Origin: Lachnospiraceae bacterium
GTDB lineage: Bacteria > Bacillota > Clostridia > Lachnospirales > Lachnospiraceae
Assembly: GCA_017449075.1 (NCBI GenBank)
Contig: JAFSKG010000018.1
Coordinates: 1-58,118, forward strand
Direction: 5' to 3'
Length of the DNA: 58,118 bases
Shown: positions 8,911 through 19,077 of the stretch, piece by piece
Layout: the number at the start of each line of letters is the position of its first letter
Numbering within the stretch: the first letter of the stretch is position 1
Program-made: the position numbers and the translations under genes
Notes under the pieces: generated by a model
The model's database searches: none
Told to the model about the DNA's origin: nothing
Seen by the model: only the letters and a program-made list of their open reading frames with translations

Positions 8911-8998
8911 TATTTCTTAACTCCTTTTTACCAAAGCATCTATTATCAAACCTTGACTTTATATTTCTCCAGTTTAGAGTTTAATCCGCTCAATAATA

Positions 8999-11900
8999 CT
9001 ATTTCATCCACTTACCATTAGCATCCACAAAATAACCATCTGGAGTGACTGCAAATTTTAACTTTGTGCCATCAAGATTAAAGTAATACCAATCTTCTCC
9101 TACCTTCTTCCATCCAATTGCCATTTTACCTTCTTCTGAATTTTTCAAAGTCTCAAAATAGTATTCATTACCATCTAAACTTGTAGTTACCCATCCTGTA
9201 TACATATCTCCATTGTTATCAAAACAATACATATCAGCAGTTATCGTCTCGCCTGTCTTAACTAACACATAGAAACCATTTGCTGCTACAGTACTTTGTC
9301 CTTGCATATCTAATATATTAAGTCCCCATTTTCCAGATACTCTATTTTGATTCCAACTACATTGTGATGAATTAACTACCGCCTTAATAGATTTAACAGT
9401 TGGAATTGCTACTGCAGGAATATTTAAATTATTATTTATTTGATTTTGAATAGTGCCAATTATTCCACCGCCACCTCCACCGCCGCCTCCACCACTTCCA
9501 CCACCTGATGGAACATATCCTCCTCCGCCACCACTATATTGCCAAATTGCATAAAGTGTTACTACCTGACCTGCACTAGTAACTATCTTAGTTATAGTAT
9601 TTGTATAACTTGCAGAACGAGCACTTGCATTCTCAGACCATCCTATGAAAGTATAATTAGATCTTGTAAATGCATTTCCTGGGAGTGGACTTGCTATACT
9701 TGAAGTTGCTATGATGTCTGCCATATTGCCACTGCCACCATTTGGACTAAATGTTACAGTGTAAGGATAATTATAACTATACACTGCATAAATTGTCTTT
9801 GTCACACCATCACTATCTACAGTTGCTTTATATGTGCCTCCTGCACTATACTGTGCTGCCGTTGCTGCGTTATCATCTGCCCAACCAAGGAATGTATAGT
9901 TTTCTTTAGTTGGTCTAACTGCAGAAAGTGTAATGTTATCACCAGAACCTGCATCAGTGATATCAGCTATAGTTCCAGATCCAGTATTCATATCATAATG
10001 AAGTGTATATGTATACTTTTGCCATATGGCATATAAATTGTAAATACTACCTGCTGCACTTGGTTCAAGTGTTCTATTTACTGTTCCAAGATTATCGTAA
10101 TGTTCTCCTATAGTTTGCCAGTTTGCTGGTGTCGCATTTGGATCTGTATTCCATCCTAAGAACTTATAATTAGTTCTTGTAAATGAATTTGCAGGAAGTG
10201 TCTTACCTACTCCTGACTGAGCTGGCACATCAACCACTGAACCTACTCCACCATTTAGATTAAGTTTTATAGTATATGGGACATCACCCCAAATTGCATA
10301 TAGATCTATATATCTTCCATCATCGGCTTCTGCAATAGTTTTTGTCATTGAACCACCAAGAGCATATGTAGGTGTTGTCGCCGAAGCATCTTCATCCCAG
10401 CCAAGTAAATACTTATTTGTCTTAACTAGATTTCTAGTATTAGTCTGAAGCGTAAGTGGTACATCAGAATATCCTGTCTGCCCATCTGGTACATCACCAC
10501 CTGTTTTTCCATTTCCATTATAAGTTACTATATATGATATTTGAGTCCATATTGCATAGACATTTATGTTAGTTCCTTGTTGTGCTTCAGTTAAAACTTT
10601 ATTCATTGTCATAGTTCCTGTCACAGGATACATAGGATTTAAAGGATCAGTTGGTGTAGCACTTTCATCCCAGCCTCTAAATCTATAACCTGTCCTTGTA
10701 TATCCATTTGCACTAAGTGTTAAGTTTTCTCCTGATATACCATTACTAATTGGCATATCAGCGCCTTCGCCACCATTTTTATTATATGTGACAGTATAAA
10801 CTAATTGTTCCCACTTTGCATACAAAGTTTTTACAGGCTCTGGCTGCGTTGGGTCATATTCGCTTGGATTAAAGTCTACTCTATAAACATCACCAGCTTG
10901 ATAAACTGGATCTAATGTAGAAGATGTAGCCCAACCAATAAATTTATAATTTTCCCTTGTTGGCTTCGTTGATGAGAGTGTATAGTTATCACCTGAAGCA
11001 ATTCCTGTAACATCTACCAATGCACCTGTACCACCTTGCAAATCATAATGAAGCGTGTATGTCATTTTTTGCCATACGGCATATAAATTGTAAATACTTC
11101 CTTGTTCACTCTCTGATAAAGTTCGATTTACTGTTCCTAGGTCAGTATAATGTTCTCCTATAGTTTGCCAGTTATCCTTAGTTGCATTTGGGTCTGTATT
11201 CCATCCTAAGAACTTGTAATTAGTTCTTGTAAATGAATTCGCAGGGAGTGTCTTACCTATACCTGACTCTGCTGGTACATCGATTACTGATCCTACTCCA
11301 TTATTTGGATTAAGTTTTATAGTGTAGTCGATTCTACTCCAGATTGCATACAAATTATAATTTTTTCCATCATCAATTTCTGCAATCACTTTTGTCATAG
11401 GACCGCCAAGATTATATGTAGGAGTTGTAGCGCTGCTACTTTCATCCCAACCGAGTAAACGATAATTTGTCTTAACAAGATTTCCTGTGTTGGTGCTAAG
11501 TGTAAGTTCTATACCAGTATATCCAGTTTGTACATCTGGCACTGCACCACCTGTGTTGCCATTACCATGATAAGTCACTGTATATTTTATTTGACTCCAT
11601 ATAGCATAAAGTGTGATTACTGTAGTGCTATCATCACTTAAATCTGCGTCAGCTTTTGTCATATAGATTGAAGTTGCGCTGCTATAACTTGCTACAGTTG
11701 CATTTTGATCTTCATCCCATCCTAAAAATTTATACCCATCTCTTGTCCAACTATTACTTCTAAGTTGTAATGCTTCTCCTGCATAACCTGTCTGCTCTGT
11801 TGGAGCAGTACCACCTGTGTTACCATTTCCATTGTATACTACTCTATAACTTATTTTTTGCCACTTAGCATATAAAGTTGCTACTGGAAGTGGTGAAGTC

Positions 11901-14900
11901 TCATCATAAGTTGTTGGGTCATAATCTTTAACAAAATTATTACCTGGCTGATAAGCTGGATCTAGACTTGGATCTGTTGCCCAACCCAAGAACTTATAGT
12001 GTGCCTTTGTTGGTGCGGCTGCTGGTAATCCATATGAAACACTTGCTGATAAAGTCACATCATCAAAAGTAGAATCAGGGTTGCCACCTTGCAAATCATA
12101 ATGAAGTGTATATTTCATCTCATGCCATAAAGCATAGACATTATATGTTTCATTTTGATTCTGTGCCACATGTGAGAATGAAGTATCGCCATCTGTCCAA
12201 ACCGGAGGTTTCACATCTGACATTGTCGCCCAGCCCAAGAACTTATGTCCTGCCCATGCGAATGCGTTTGAATTTAAAGTGTAAACTACTCCTGACTGCA
12301 AGTTAGTCATATCAGCCATTGAACCAGTATGCGAACCACTAGCATCCGGATTAAAGTGTAATGTATAATTCCAAGGATCCCACTTTGCATAAAGAGTCTT
12401 AGATTCTGTTATTATTGTTGTAAAGTCAAATGCAGCATCTACACCATCTTCATGCCAGAAAACAAAATCATATCCAACTCTAGTAGGGTCTACAGGTGGA
12501 GTGACAGTTCCACTCTCTCCAACTTCTACTTCAAGACTATCTGTAACTCCATCTTGATAGTTAAATGTAACTTTCTTATCAATTTTTTCTGTAAAGTAAC
12601 CAGGGTTAACTGTACCGCCATCTATATGAGCATAGCTTTTATCTTGAGCACCATGGGTGGAATAAGCTGTTCCTTGTCCACCTACTAGCCTAGAATTACT
12701 ATTAAACATATCAGTACTACTTGTTACATTTGTAACTACAAAACTTGGTAATACGTAAATTGTTTTTAAGTAATAAATGCCACCAAACATTTCTCTCATA
12801 TCAGTGACATTTGCTGTATTAAAACTACTCAAATCTAAAACTTTATCATTTGTATTTGAAGTTCCAAAATCATAAAACAATCTGAACATATTTGTTGTAT
12901 ATGTAGTATCTAGTAAGTCTAATCCGTCAAACTTCGTTGCATTACTAAAGTTTGCAAATACTGAATCGTAATATCCTCCTGCCGACCCTGTACAATTTCC
13001 AAGTAATATTTTTTCGTTTGCATTTGCTAGATAAATAGTGGCTTCCTTATTATTTCCTTCTCCAGTCACATAATAATTAAGACCTCTATCATCAACCAAA
13101 TGTTTTGTACCACTTGGCTCTTCGCCGCCTTTTTTTATAGTTATATTTTTATATTGATTTCTTATATTGGCACCACTTCCATCTTCTGGTGACAACCAAT
13201 AGTGTGGCAAGATATGATCAGTTGAATTTACATCAGTAAAATATCCTTTACTTGTCAAACTATCTATTCTTGCATAATCTTTACCTGTATAACTACCATT
13301 GAAAAGTGTTCCTATACCACCATGTAAACTTCTGTTATTATAAAACATACTACCATAACTTGTCACATTTGTTGTATTAAAACTATTTGATACATATATT
13401 ACTCTAAGCTCATAACAGTTCATAAACATTTGTGACATATCAGTAACTTGAGATGTGTTATAGCCTGATAAATCAATATATCTTAGTTTTTCGCAATTTA
13501 CAAACATGCTACTTAAATTCCTAATTGCACTGTTGACAGTTGTTGGTAATTTCACGCTTGTAAGTGCACGACAACTAGAGAACATATACCTTGAATAAAT
13601 AGCACTATCAAATCCTGAAGCACTTAAATCAATACTCTCAATTTTACTACAGCCATAAAACAGATACGATAAATCAACCGTCCTACTTGTATTTAAATAC
13701 TCAAGTCCCTCTATGCTTGTGACATTACTAAATTCGCGGAATACACCAGGAGATGGGTTTTTACATTCTCCAAGATATATAGTATCTAAATTATCTTCTA
13801 CAAATATAGTTATCTTATCATCATTTTCATAGTATGCAAAACCACGACCGTCAAGTAAAGTTTTATTTCCACTTGGTTCTACTCCGCCCTTTTGTATAAT
13901 TATCTTTGTGAAATCTGCTTTTGTTCCACTGAACCAACCATTTTTCAATATATGTTCTTTGAGATCAATATCTGTAAGATAACCAGGACTATCACTATCT
14001 GGTCCACCATCAACTCGAGCATATGCTTTATCAAGGTGTGTAACATCAAATTCTGTTCCCTTTCCACCCACTAAGCTACCACAACCGCTAAACATAGCAT
14101 AACTATCTGTTACTTGTGATGTAACAAACATTGATTCCTTGACACTTATCTCTGCTAAAGAGTCACATGCAGCAAACATATAACGCATTTTTGTTACTGC
14201 ACTTGTGTCAAAACTACTTAGATCTAAAAATTTAACTTTACGACAATCAGAAAATAATAGTGAAAGAGTTGTCAGTCCATCAGTATCAATATTTGTTAAG
14301 CCTTCTATGCTTTCAACATTTTCAAATCCCATGAAAACACTAAGTGCCCCATCTCCATCCCCCAACTTTATAGTTTCAGTTGGATCATTGAGATAAATAG
14401 TTATTTCTGTTCCATCTACATAGTAAGACAAACCATTAGGATCAATTTGATATTCAGTCCCACTAGTTGGCGGTGTCACATCCTTTATAATTTTTATCTT
14501 TGTATATGTGCTTCTATCACTATGAGCAATCCAGTTGATAGGTATGATATGAATACTACTACTACCATCTGTAAAATAACCAGGATTTGCAGTGCCACCA
14601 TCTATATGAGCATAAGTTTTGTCTGTTGGATTACTATGGCTATATGCTGTATTCTTTTCACCCTTTAAATTCGTGTTATTATAGAACATATTAGTGCTTT
14701 CTGTGACATTATCTGTTCTAAAAGTCCCTGTTACATAGATAGTTTTTAATGAATAACAATTATAAAACATCATTTTCATTTCCGTGACACTATTTGTATC
14801 AAAGGATGTCAAATCAAGAACTTCTAAATTATCACAATGATAAAACATATAGGACATATCTGTAAGTCCTGTAGTTGTTAAATTAGATAGTCCATTTATT

Positions 14901-17296
14901 TCTGTAACAAGTTGTAGCCCACTAAATATTCCACTACTAACATTATGATTACCAAGATAAATATACTGATTAGGGTCTGCAAGATATATAACTACATTTG
15001 TACCATCTACAAAATAACTAAAGCCCATACTATCTAACAAAATCTCTTCGCCACTTGGGACATCGCCGCCTTTTTGGATTGTGACACTTCTAGCACTTGT
15101 CTTATACGAAGAATCAATCCAACCAGCCTCGAGTGTATGCTTCACGTTGTCAGCACTTGTAAAATATCCTGGATCAGTAGTACCTCTATCTATACGAGCA
15201 TAGCTTTTATCTTTATGAGAACTTGAATAAGCAGTACCTGATCCTCCTACAAGATTGTCACATCCTAAGAACATATAATCAGCCCCATATGTCTCTGCCG
15301 AAGTCACAAAAGCATCTGATACATAGATAGTTTTAAGTGACATTGACGGTGCAGAATAATCCCATATATCTTTACAAAACATATATTCCATATTAGTAAC
15401 ACGCGAAGTATTAAAGTTAGTCAAATCCAAATCTTTAATTTCAGAATCTGCATAAAACAATGAATACATGTTCTGTGTTTTTGAAGTATTGAGTATATTG
15501 AGATTTTTTATAAATTTTAAATTATTAAAATAAGCAAAAGTACCACCACCACTATGATATATACTTGGATTGCAATCGCCAAGATTAATTGTATCACTTG
15601 CCCCCAAAGTATGAATTATAAGAATATTTCCTTTTTTATAAACACTTAAACCTTTCGTATCTAAATCATAGAGTTTTGTATATGATGATGTATCTGTACC
15701 TCTTTCTATATTTATTTGAATATAATCATTTTTGGTGGCTAAATCTTCATCAAACCAACTCCAAGGAAGGATATGATTAGAAGTATCATTTTTATCAGTT
15801 AACAAACCTCTTGCATAACCTGTATCTTGAGTACTTATTTTGTAATAATAATCATCGCTGCCCACATTACTTTGATTTCCTCCAGTACCACCTACAAGCT
15901 TTGTGCAATCGTAAAACATATTACTAGATCCGGAATGATCGCCATAAATACCTGATGGAACAAAATCAGTCGCAGATACCTCTATTATTCTTAACTTGCT
16001 ATCACCATAAAACATCCCTTTAAAGTTTGTGACATTTGCAGTTTTAAAATTGCTTAAATCAATAGCTTTAAGAGAGGTGCAATTTCTAAACATGTCTTCC
16101 ATAGTAGTCACACTTGATGTGTCAAAATCACCAGTCAAATTGACTGACTCTAAGCTTGTACAACCATAAAACATGCTGCTCATATTAACTACATTAGTTG
16201 TGTTTGAATTACTTAGGTCAACAGAAGTAAGAGATTCGCAGCCATAGAACATCCTACTCATAGTAACTACATTTGATGCTTCTAAATTGTCAAATCTTAT
16301 GCTTCTAAGTTTTTTGCAGTTTTCAAATAATCCTTCGAGATTAACAGTCCCCCCTGTTCCTACAACTTCAAATCCTTCTATCTCCTCAAGGTTTATAAGA
16401 TCTTTGAACAATCCGGCCGTGCCAATATGCATATGGGTAAAACTTACTCCATCTGCATAAAGCAATACCTCAAAATCTTCATCTGTCCCCTTATCATAAT
16501 AATCTACATAACCTATAGAACCAAAAGAATCAAAACCTTCAGGTATGTCGCCACCAATTTGAATTATTATTTTTTTAAGATTTGCTGCAGGCTTACCAGA
16601 AGCAGTTGTGCCATGCCCATCTAAATCAAAAAATAATCTTCTTTGCATATATGCATCACCATCAGCGCCAAGTAATTTATCATCAAATCCAACCACCTCT
16701 GATAAAGATGCTCGCTTATTTACCTTTTCAAATTCAATTTCAGAAATTGTAGCAATTAAATCTGCGTCGGATGGAGTTGCGATACTTTCATCTTCGCTCG
16801 CAGAACCCTCTCCTGTAGACTCACTCTCGTCTACACTTATCTCTATCTCACCCTCATCTTCATCTGCTTCAGATGGACTTGCGATACCATCTTCTGATTC
16901 GCTCTCGCTCTCTTCAACGCTCGTAGAACCAGCATCTACGTTTGTCTCTGACTCACTCTCATCCTCTTCAGGTTCAGTTGGAACTTCGTTTGATTCAGTT
17001 TCATCTTCCTCCGGTTCTTCTACGATTGATTCATCTTCAGAAGGCTCGTCATTTTCTTCTATATTACCATCTCCACTATCTTTATTATCCAAAGCAACTG
17101 TAACACTAGTCTCACTAGTCTCACTAGTTTCGATAGTCAAAGACTCTTCAACATATTGAGTTGACTTCTCTTCCTTACTTATCTCCTCCAAATTGCTAAA
17201 TGTCTCGCTTGACTCAGCAAATGTCCACATAGCATTTGTATTAAAAACTAATGCTAGGATCAAAATCGCTGCAATCTTTCTTTTTAAATCTTTCAT
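8999..17296 (-). CDS. Giant BspA-like / B-repeat cell-surface protein
   Basis: 2765 residues, probably a secreted adhesin held on the wall. A signal peptide (residues 1 to about 28, cut after TFA) is followed by an acidic Ser/Glu-rich stalk to about 180. About six DUF285/BspA-like leucine-rich blocks follow (about 200-1570), each with MFYGC-type repeats and ending in a YARIDGGT..GYFT motif. Twelve Listeria-Bacteroides B-repeats (about 1575-2588; core FLGW...LYAIW) come next, then a Gly-rich linker (about 2588-2612) and a C-terminal tail with GW..YYF cell-wall-binding repeats (about 2690-2765). No LPxTG is present, so attachment is probably non-covalent through the tail. The start has AGAGGG 6 bases upstream. 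A TATAAT at 17440-17445 may be its promoter. It is flanked by unrelated genes and is transcribed alone. Confidence 0.93.
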   Translation of the reverse strand: MKDLKRKIAAILILALVFNTNAMWTFAESSETFSNLEEISKEEKSTQYVEESLTIETSETSETSVTVALDNKDSGDGNIEENDEPSEDESIVEEPEEDETESNEVPTEPEEDESESETNVDAGSTSVEESESESEDGIASPSEADEDEGEIEISVDESESTGEGSASEDESIATPSDADLIATISEIEFEKVNKRASLSEVVGFDDKLLGADGDAYMQRRLFFDLDGHGTTASGKPAANLKKIIIQIGGDIPEGFDSFGSIGYVDYYDKGTDEDFEVLLYADGVSFTHMHIGTAGLFKDLINLEEIEGFEVVGTGGTVNLEGLFENCKKLRSIRFDNLEASNVVTMSRMFYGCESLTSVDLSNSNTTNVVNMSSMFYGCTSLESVNLTGDFDTSSVTTMEDMFRNCTSLKAIDLSNFKTANVTNFKGMFYGDSKLRIIEVSATDFVPSGIYGDHSGSSNMFYDCTKLVGGTGGNQSNVGSDDYYYKISTQDTGYARGLLTDKNDTSNHILPWSWFDEDLATKNDYIQINIERGTDTSSYTKLYDLDTKGLSVYKKGNILIIHTLGASDTINLGDCNPSIYHSGGGTFAYFNNLKFIKNLNILNTSKTQNMYSLFYADSEIKDLDLTNFNTSRVTNMEYMFCKDIWDYSAPSMSLKTIYVSDAFVTSAETYGADYMFLGCDNLVGGSGTAYSSSHKDKSYARIDRGTTDPGYFTSADNVKHTLEAGWIDSSYKTSARSVTIQKGGDVPSGEEILLDSMGFSYFVDGTNVVIYLADPNQYIYLGNHNVSSGIFSGLQLVTEINGLSNLTTTGLTDMSYMFYHCDNLEVLDLTSFDTNSVTEMKMMFYNCYSLKTIYVTGTFRTDNVTESTNMFYNNTNLKGEKNTAYSHSNPTDKTYAHIDGGTANPGYFTDGSSSIHIIPINWIAHSDRSTYTKIKIIKDVTPPTSGTEYQIDPNGLSYYVDGTEITIYLNDPTETIKLGDGDGALSVFMGFENVESIEGLTNIDTDGLTTLSLLFSDCRKVKFLDLSSFDTSAVTKMRYMFAACDSLAEISVKESMFVTSQVTDSYAMFSGCGSLVGGKGTEFDVTHLDKAYARVDGGPDSDSPGYLTDIDLKEHILKNGWFSGTKADFTKIIIQKGGVEPSGNKTLLDGRGFAYYENDDKITIFVEDNLDTIYLGECKNPSPGVFREFSNVTSIEGLEYLNTSRTVDLSYLFYGCSKIESIDLSASGFDSAIYSRYMFSSCRALTSVKLPTTVNSAIRNLSSMFVNCEKLRYIDLSGYNTSQVTDMSQMFMNCYELRVIYVSNSFNTTNVTSYGSMFYNNRSLHGGIGTLFNGSYTGKDYARIDSLTSKGYFTDVNSTDHILPHYWLSPEDGSGANIRNQYKNITIKKGGEEPSGTKHLVDDRGLNYYVTGEGNNKEATIYLANANEKILLGNCTGSAGGYYDSVFANFSNATKFDGLDLLDTTYTTNMFRLFYDFGTSNTNDKVLDLSSFNTANVTDMREMFGGIYYLKTIYVLPSFVVTNVTSSTDMFNSNSRLVGGQGTAYSTHGAQDKSYAHIDGGTVNPGYFTEKIDKKVTFNYQDGVTDSLEVEVGESGTVTPPVDPTRVGYDFVFWHEDGVDAAFDFTTIITESKTLYAKWDPWNYTLHFNPDASGSHTGSMADMTNLQSGVVYTLNSNAFAWAGHKFLGWATMSDVKPPVWTDGDTSFSHVAQNQNETYNVYALWHEMKYTLHYDLQGGNPDSTFDDVTLSASVSYGLPAAAPTKAHYKFLGWATDPSLDPAYQPGNNFVKDYDPTTYDETSPLPVATLYAKWQKISYRVVYNGNGNTGGTAPTEQTGYAGEALQLRSNSWTRDGYKFLGWDEDQNATVASYSSATSIYMTKADADLSDDSTTVITLYAIWSQIKYTVTYHGNGNTGGAVPDVQTGYTGIELTLSTNTGNLVKTNYRLLGWDESSSATTPTYNLGGPMTKVIAEIDDGKNYNLYAIWSRIDYTIKLNPNNGVGSVIDVPAESGIGKTLPANSFTRTNYKFLGWNTDPNATKDNWQTIGEHYTDLGTVNRTLSESEQGSIYNLYAVWQKMTYTLHYDLQGGTGALVDVTGIASGDNYTLSSTKPTRENYKFIGWATSSTLDPVYQAGDVYRVDFNPSEYDPTQPEPVKTLYAKWEQLVYTVTYNKNGGEGADMPISNGISGENLTLSANGYTRTGYRFRGWDESATPTDPLNPMYPVTGTMTMNKVLTEAQQGTNINVYAIWTQISYIVTYNGNGKTGGDVPDGQTGYSDVPLTLQTNTRNLVKTNKYLLGWDEDASATTPTYALGGSMTKTIAEADDGRYIDLYAIWGDVPYTIKLNLNGGVGSVVDVPAQSGVGKTLPANSFTRTNYKFLGWNTDPNATPANWQTIGEHYDNLGTVNRTLEPSAAGSIYNLYAIWQKYTYTLHYDMNTGSGTIADITDAGSGDNITLSAVRPTKENYTFLGWADDNAATAAQYSAGGTYKATVDSDGVTKTIYAVYSYNYPYTVTFSPNGGSGNMADIIATSSIASPLPGNAFTRSNYTFIGWSENASARSASYTNTITKIVTSAGQVVTLYAIWQYSGGGGGYVPSGGGSGGGGGGGGGGIIGTIQNQINNNLNIPAVAIPTVKSIKAVVNSSQCSWNQNRVSGKWGLNILDMQGQSTVAANGFYVLVKTGETITADMYCFDNNGDMYTGWVTTSLDGNEYYFETLKNSEEGKMAIGWKKVGEDWYYFNLDGTKLKFAVTPDGYFVDANGKWMK
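10018..12115 (-). repeat. Tandem duplication of four B-repeats (about 1.05 kb x 2)
   Basis: Within the surface protein, B-repeats 3-6 (about 11067-12115) and 7-10 (about 10018-11066) are the same four-unit cassette in the same order, offset by about 1050 bases. Units 5/9 and 6/10 are nearly identical, for example the shared NSFTRTNYKFLGWNTDPNAT. Units 3/7 share YTLHYDLQGG, and 4/8 are the most diverged pair. This points to a segmental duplication after the single repeats had diverged. Confidence 0.8.
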
Positions 17297-17653
17297 TATT
17301 GCCCTCTACTCACAAAACTAATTTATAAATCTTCATCTATTAAGTATCAATCTAAAGTAATTGCACAAATTAACACAGCACTACTTAGCATAAATAGTAC
17401 CAATCAATTCAGTCTACAATATATACTATTTGCTTGTATATTATACCACAAAATCTTGTAAAAATCACGCTTTTGTGCCACAAAATCTAGTGTATATGCT
17501 AAATTAGCCCTAAAATTGCTCATATTTTTACTAAAAAATATAATTAGAAAATCGCCAAATCGCCTATATTTCGTCAAAAAACGTTGTTTTTTGGAATTCG
17601 GTATCGTCAAAAAAAAGAGCCTTTCGGCTCTTTTGCATAGTTGCGTTAATATA
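17297..17653. other. Gene-poor AT-rich interval
   Basis: 357 bases with no credible gene. It holds the presumed surface-protein leader and promoter, one copy of the GTCAAAAAACGTTG motif (17573-17586) otherwise seen before the DUF4143 ATPase, and the terminator at 17613-17634. An open frame of 105 codons here has no ribosome binding site and spans the terminator, so I do not call it. Confidence 0.6.
17613..17634 (-). terminator. Terminator after the YdeI-like pseudogene / Nudix operon
   Basis: Perfect stem AAAAGAGCC / GGCTCTTTT with a 4-nt loop, followed by T residues on the minus strand. It lies just after the stop of the broken YdeI-like gene. Confidence 0.8.
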
Positions 17654-18133
17654 CTAATAATCAAGCAGCCTTCCATAGTCATTCCATTCACCATACATCT
17701 TGCCAAGTAGTGTTTGATCAATTAGGCGGATGAGTGACTTTTTATAGGTGACTGAATTTAACTTTTTGTAAAATGAAATGTTGTATGCTTTGATTCTTTT
17801 ATATAAATCAGGAAACTTATTGAATTTTCCCCAAGCTTTGGCTTTTTTTAATGCATTAACTATATCTTTATTTAATTCAGTCCATCGACTATTTTTTCTT
17901 CTCGGGCTAAATCTTTGGTAGCGAATGCCATCAATTACTTTTTAAGAACTATCTATCCAACCGAAACAAAGAGCAACTTCTACTGCATCAAGATAATAAA
18001 ATGTCTTATTATCAATTGGCCTTCCCTTTTTAACATTTAGATAACACTCGGATTGTTTGTCGTGATTTTTTGAAAGCCAGGTCCTGAATGCTGCGGCGGA
18101 TTTTATATTTAATATATTCTTATTTTCCATCAA
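17654..18133 (-). pseudogene. YdeI/OmpD-associated-family protein, interrupted by an in-frame TAA
   Basis: Reading from the ATG at 18133, codons continue in one frame to a TAG at 17654 except for a single TAA at 17942-17944. The part before it (63 residues, ending EVALCFGWIDSS) and the part after it (beginning KVIDGIRYQRFSPRR) are the two halves of one conserved motif of the YdeI-like bacteriocin-protection family, GWIDS..K.IDG.RYQRFSPR. No base is lost; one codon has become a stop. Without it the product would be about 159 residues with the family's WTELNK segment present. It may yield an inactive 63-residue fragment. A sequencing error is also possible. It follows the Nudix-RHH gene by 19 bases. 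Confidence 0.82.
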
Positions 18134-18152
18134 CTATACCAAATTTTCTTAT

Positions 18153-18680
18153 TTATTTAGTTAAATCAAACGGGAAGCGTCCTTCACTAACAGTTTTCTC
18201 GATAAATAATAAAATTACTGACGACATTGTTAGCCCTGCATCTTCACAAATTTTCTCAAACTTCTCTTTAGTTTCAATGTCAATCTCAACGGTAATATAA
18301 ACATTCTTTAAATTGTCAAGGATAGGTTTATCAGCTTCTAAAAAATCTTTATCGTTAATCTCGGATGGATCCACCCATTTTGATGCCAAATGTTCTGTAA
18401 GTTCAAGATTTCCACTTATGAGGCTACATATAAAGAACTTTACATTTATTATTTTATCACCACGCGTCTCATTTATTTCATCAAATAATCTCTCGACTTT
18501 TACTTCAGATTTTAATTCTTCTCTAATCTCACGAACAACTGCTTCTTCTGGAGTCTCGCCAACTTCAATCTTGCCACCAGGGAATTCCCATTTTCCTTTG
18601 AATTCTCCATGGCCTCGTTGTGCTATAAACACCTTGTTATTCTTTTTTATTATCGCTGCGACAACGTTTACTGTTTTCAT
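18153..18680 (-). CDS. Nudix hydrolase fused to a RelB/DinJ-like RHH domain
   Basis: 175 residues in two parts. Residues 1 to about 125 are a MutT-like Nudix domain with an intact box, G36-x5-E42-x7-R50-E51-x2-E54-E55, close to 8-oxo-dGTP diphosphatases. Residues about 127-172 are not Nudix: TVEIDIETKEKF...AGLTMSSVILLFIEK...PFDL has the pattern of the RelB/DinJ ribbon-helix-helix antitoxin family, including its terminal PFDL. The gene is uninterrupted, so this is a real fusion in this genome. It starts 10 bases after the PIN toxin stop, with AGGT upstream, in an operon RHH antitoxin - PIN toxin - Nudix-RHH. I infer that the RHH part docks on the operator or toxin complex; the nucleotide substrate is unknown. 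Confidence 0.88.
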   Translation of the reverse strand: MKTVNVVAAIIKKNNKVFIAQRGHGEFKGKWEFPGGKIEVGETPEEAVVREIREELKSEVKVERLFDEINETRGDKIINVKFFICSLISGNLELTEHLASKWVDPSEINDKDFLEADKPILDNLKNVYITVEIDIETKEKFEKICEDAGLTMSSVILLFIEKTVSEGRFPFDLTK

Positions 18681-18690
18681 AATGCTAAAC

Positions 18691-19077
18691 CTATGTTGTA
18701 GTTGCCACTAATTCTACCGATTTTAATTCTTTTTCCAACTTTTTATCAAAAGTATATATTTTATCGTTCAATAATTTATGCCTTACGACTAAAATGCAAT
18801 CAACATAATCTAATTTAGTCCTTCCATATATTCTTGCAGCATTTTCATAAATTGGCTTATCTATCATTTCTACATCTTGCAATAAATCTATAATTGCAAA
18901 ATAAATGTCACGCCTTTCGGCATTATATACTTTTGAAAGAACATAAACCATTTCCACAAGAGATTCTGGTAACAAATAAGCACCATCATCTATCATTTCT
19001 TTAGCAGTTACTGCCTGATCAAAGTTATCTTGAATGATATATCTTATTGCATAATTAGTGTCTATTATTTTCAACAT
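18691..19077 (-). CDS. PIN-domain toxin (VapC-like ribonuclease)
   Basis: 128 residues with the PIN nuclease layout: Asp6 (IDTN), Glu42 (ESLVEMVYVL), Asp90 and Asp93 (LDYVDCILV) and Asp111 (TFDKKL), the acidic residues that bind Mg or Mn. PIN toxins cut tRNA or rRNA and are neutralised by the antitoxin encoded just upstream. The start overlaps the antitoxin gene by 23 bases, so synthesis is coupled. The partner is of the RelB/DinJ type and not a classical VapB. It is followed 10 bases later by a Nudix-RHH fusion, which makes a three-gene locus. Confidence 0.9.
   Translation of the reverse strand: MLKIIDTNYAIRYIIQDNFDQAVTAKEMIDDGAYLLPESLVEMVYVLSKVYNAERRDIYFAIIDLLQDVEMIDKPIYENAARIYGRTKLDYVDCILVVRHKLLNDKIYTFDKKLEKELKSVELVATTT

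Noticed and set aside
9460-9535. GC-rich tract that looks like a CRISPR or simple repeat
   Set aside because: It codes for the Gly-rich linker of the surface protein; GGT/GGC codons only. No CRISPR array is present in the window.
16608-17159. Plus-strand Ser-rich open frame opposite the acidic stalk of the surface protein
   Set aside because: A reading of the antisense of Glu/Ser-rich codons; no ribosome binding site, and the minus-strand gene is unambiguous.
17404-17721. 105-codon open frame on the minus strand before the surface-protein gene
   Set aside because: No ribosome binding site; it crosses a strong terminator (17613-17634) and overlaps the end of the YdeI-like pseudogene in another frame.
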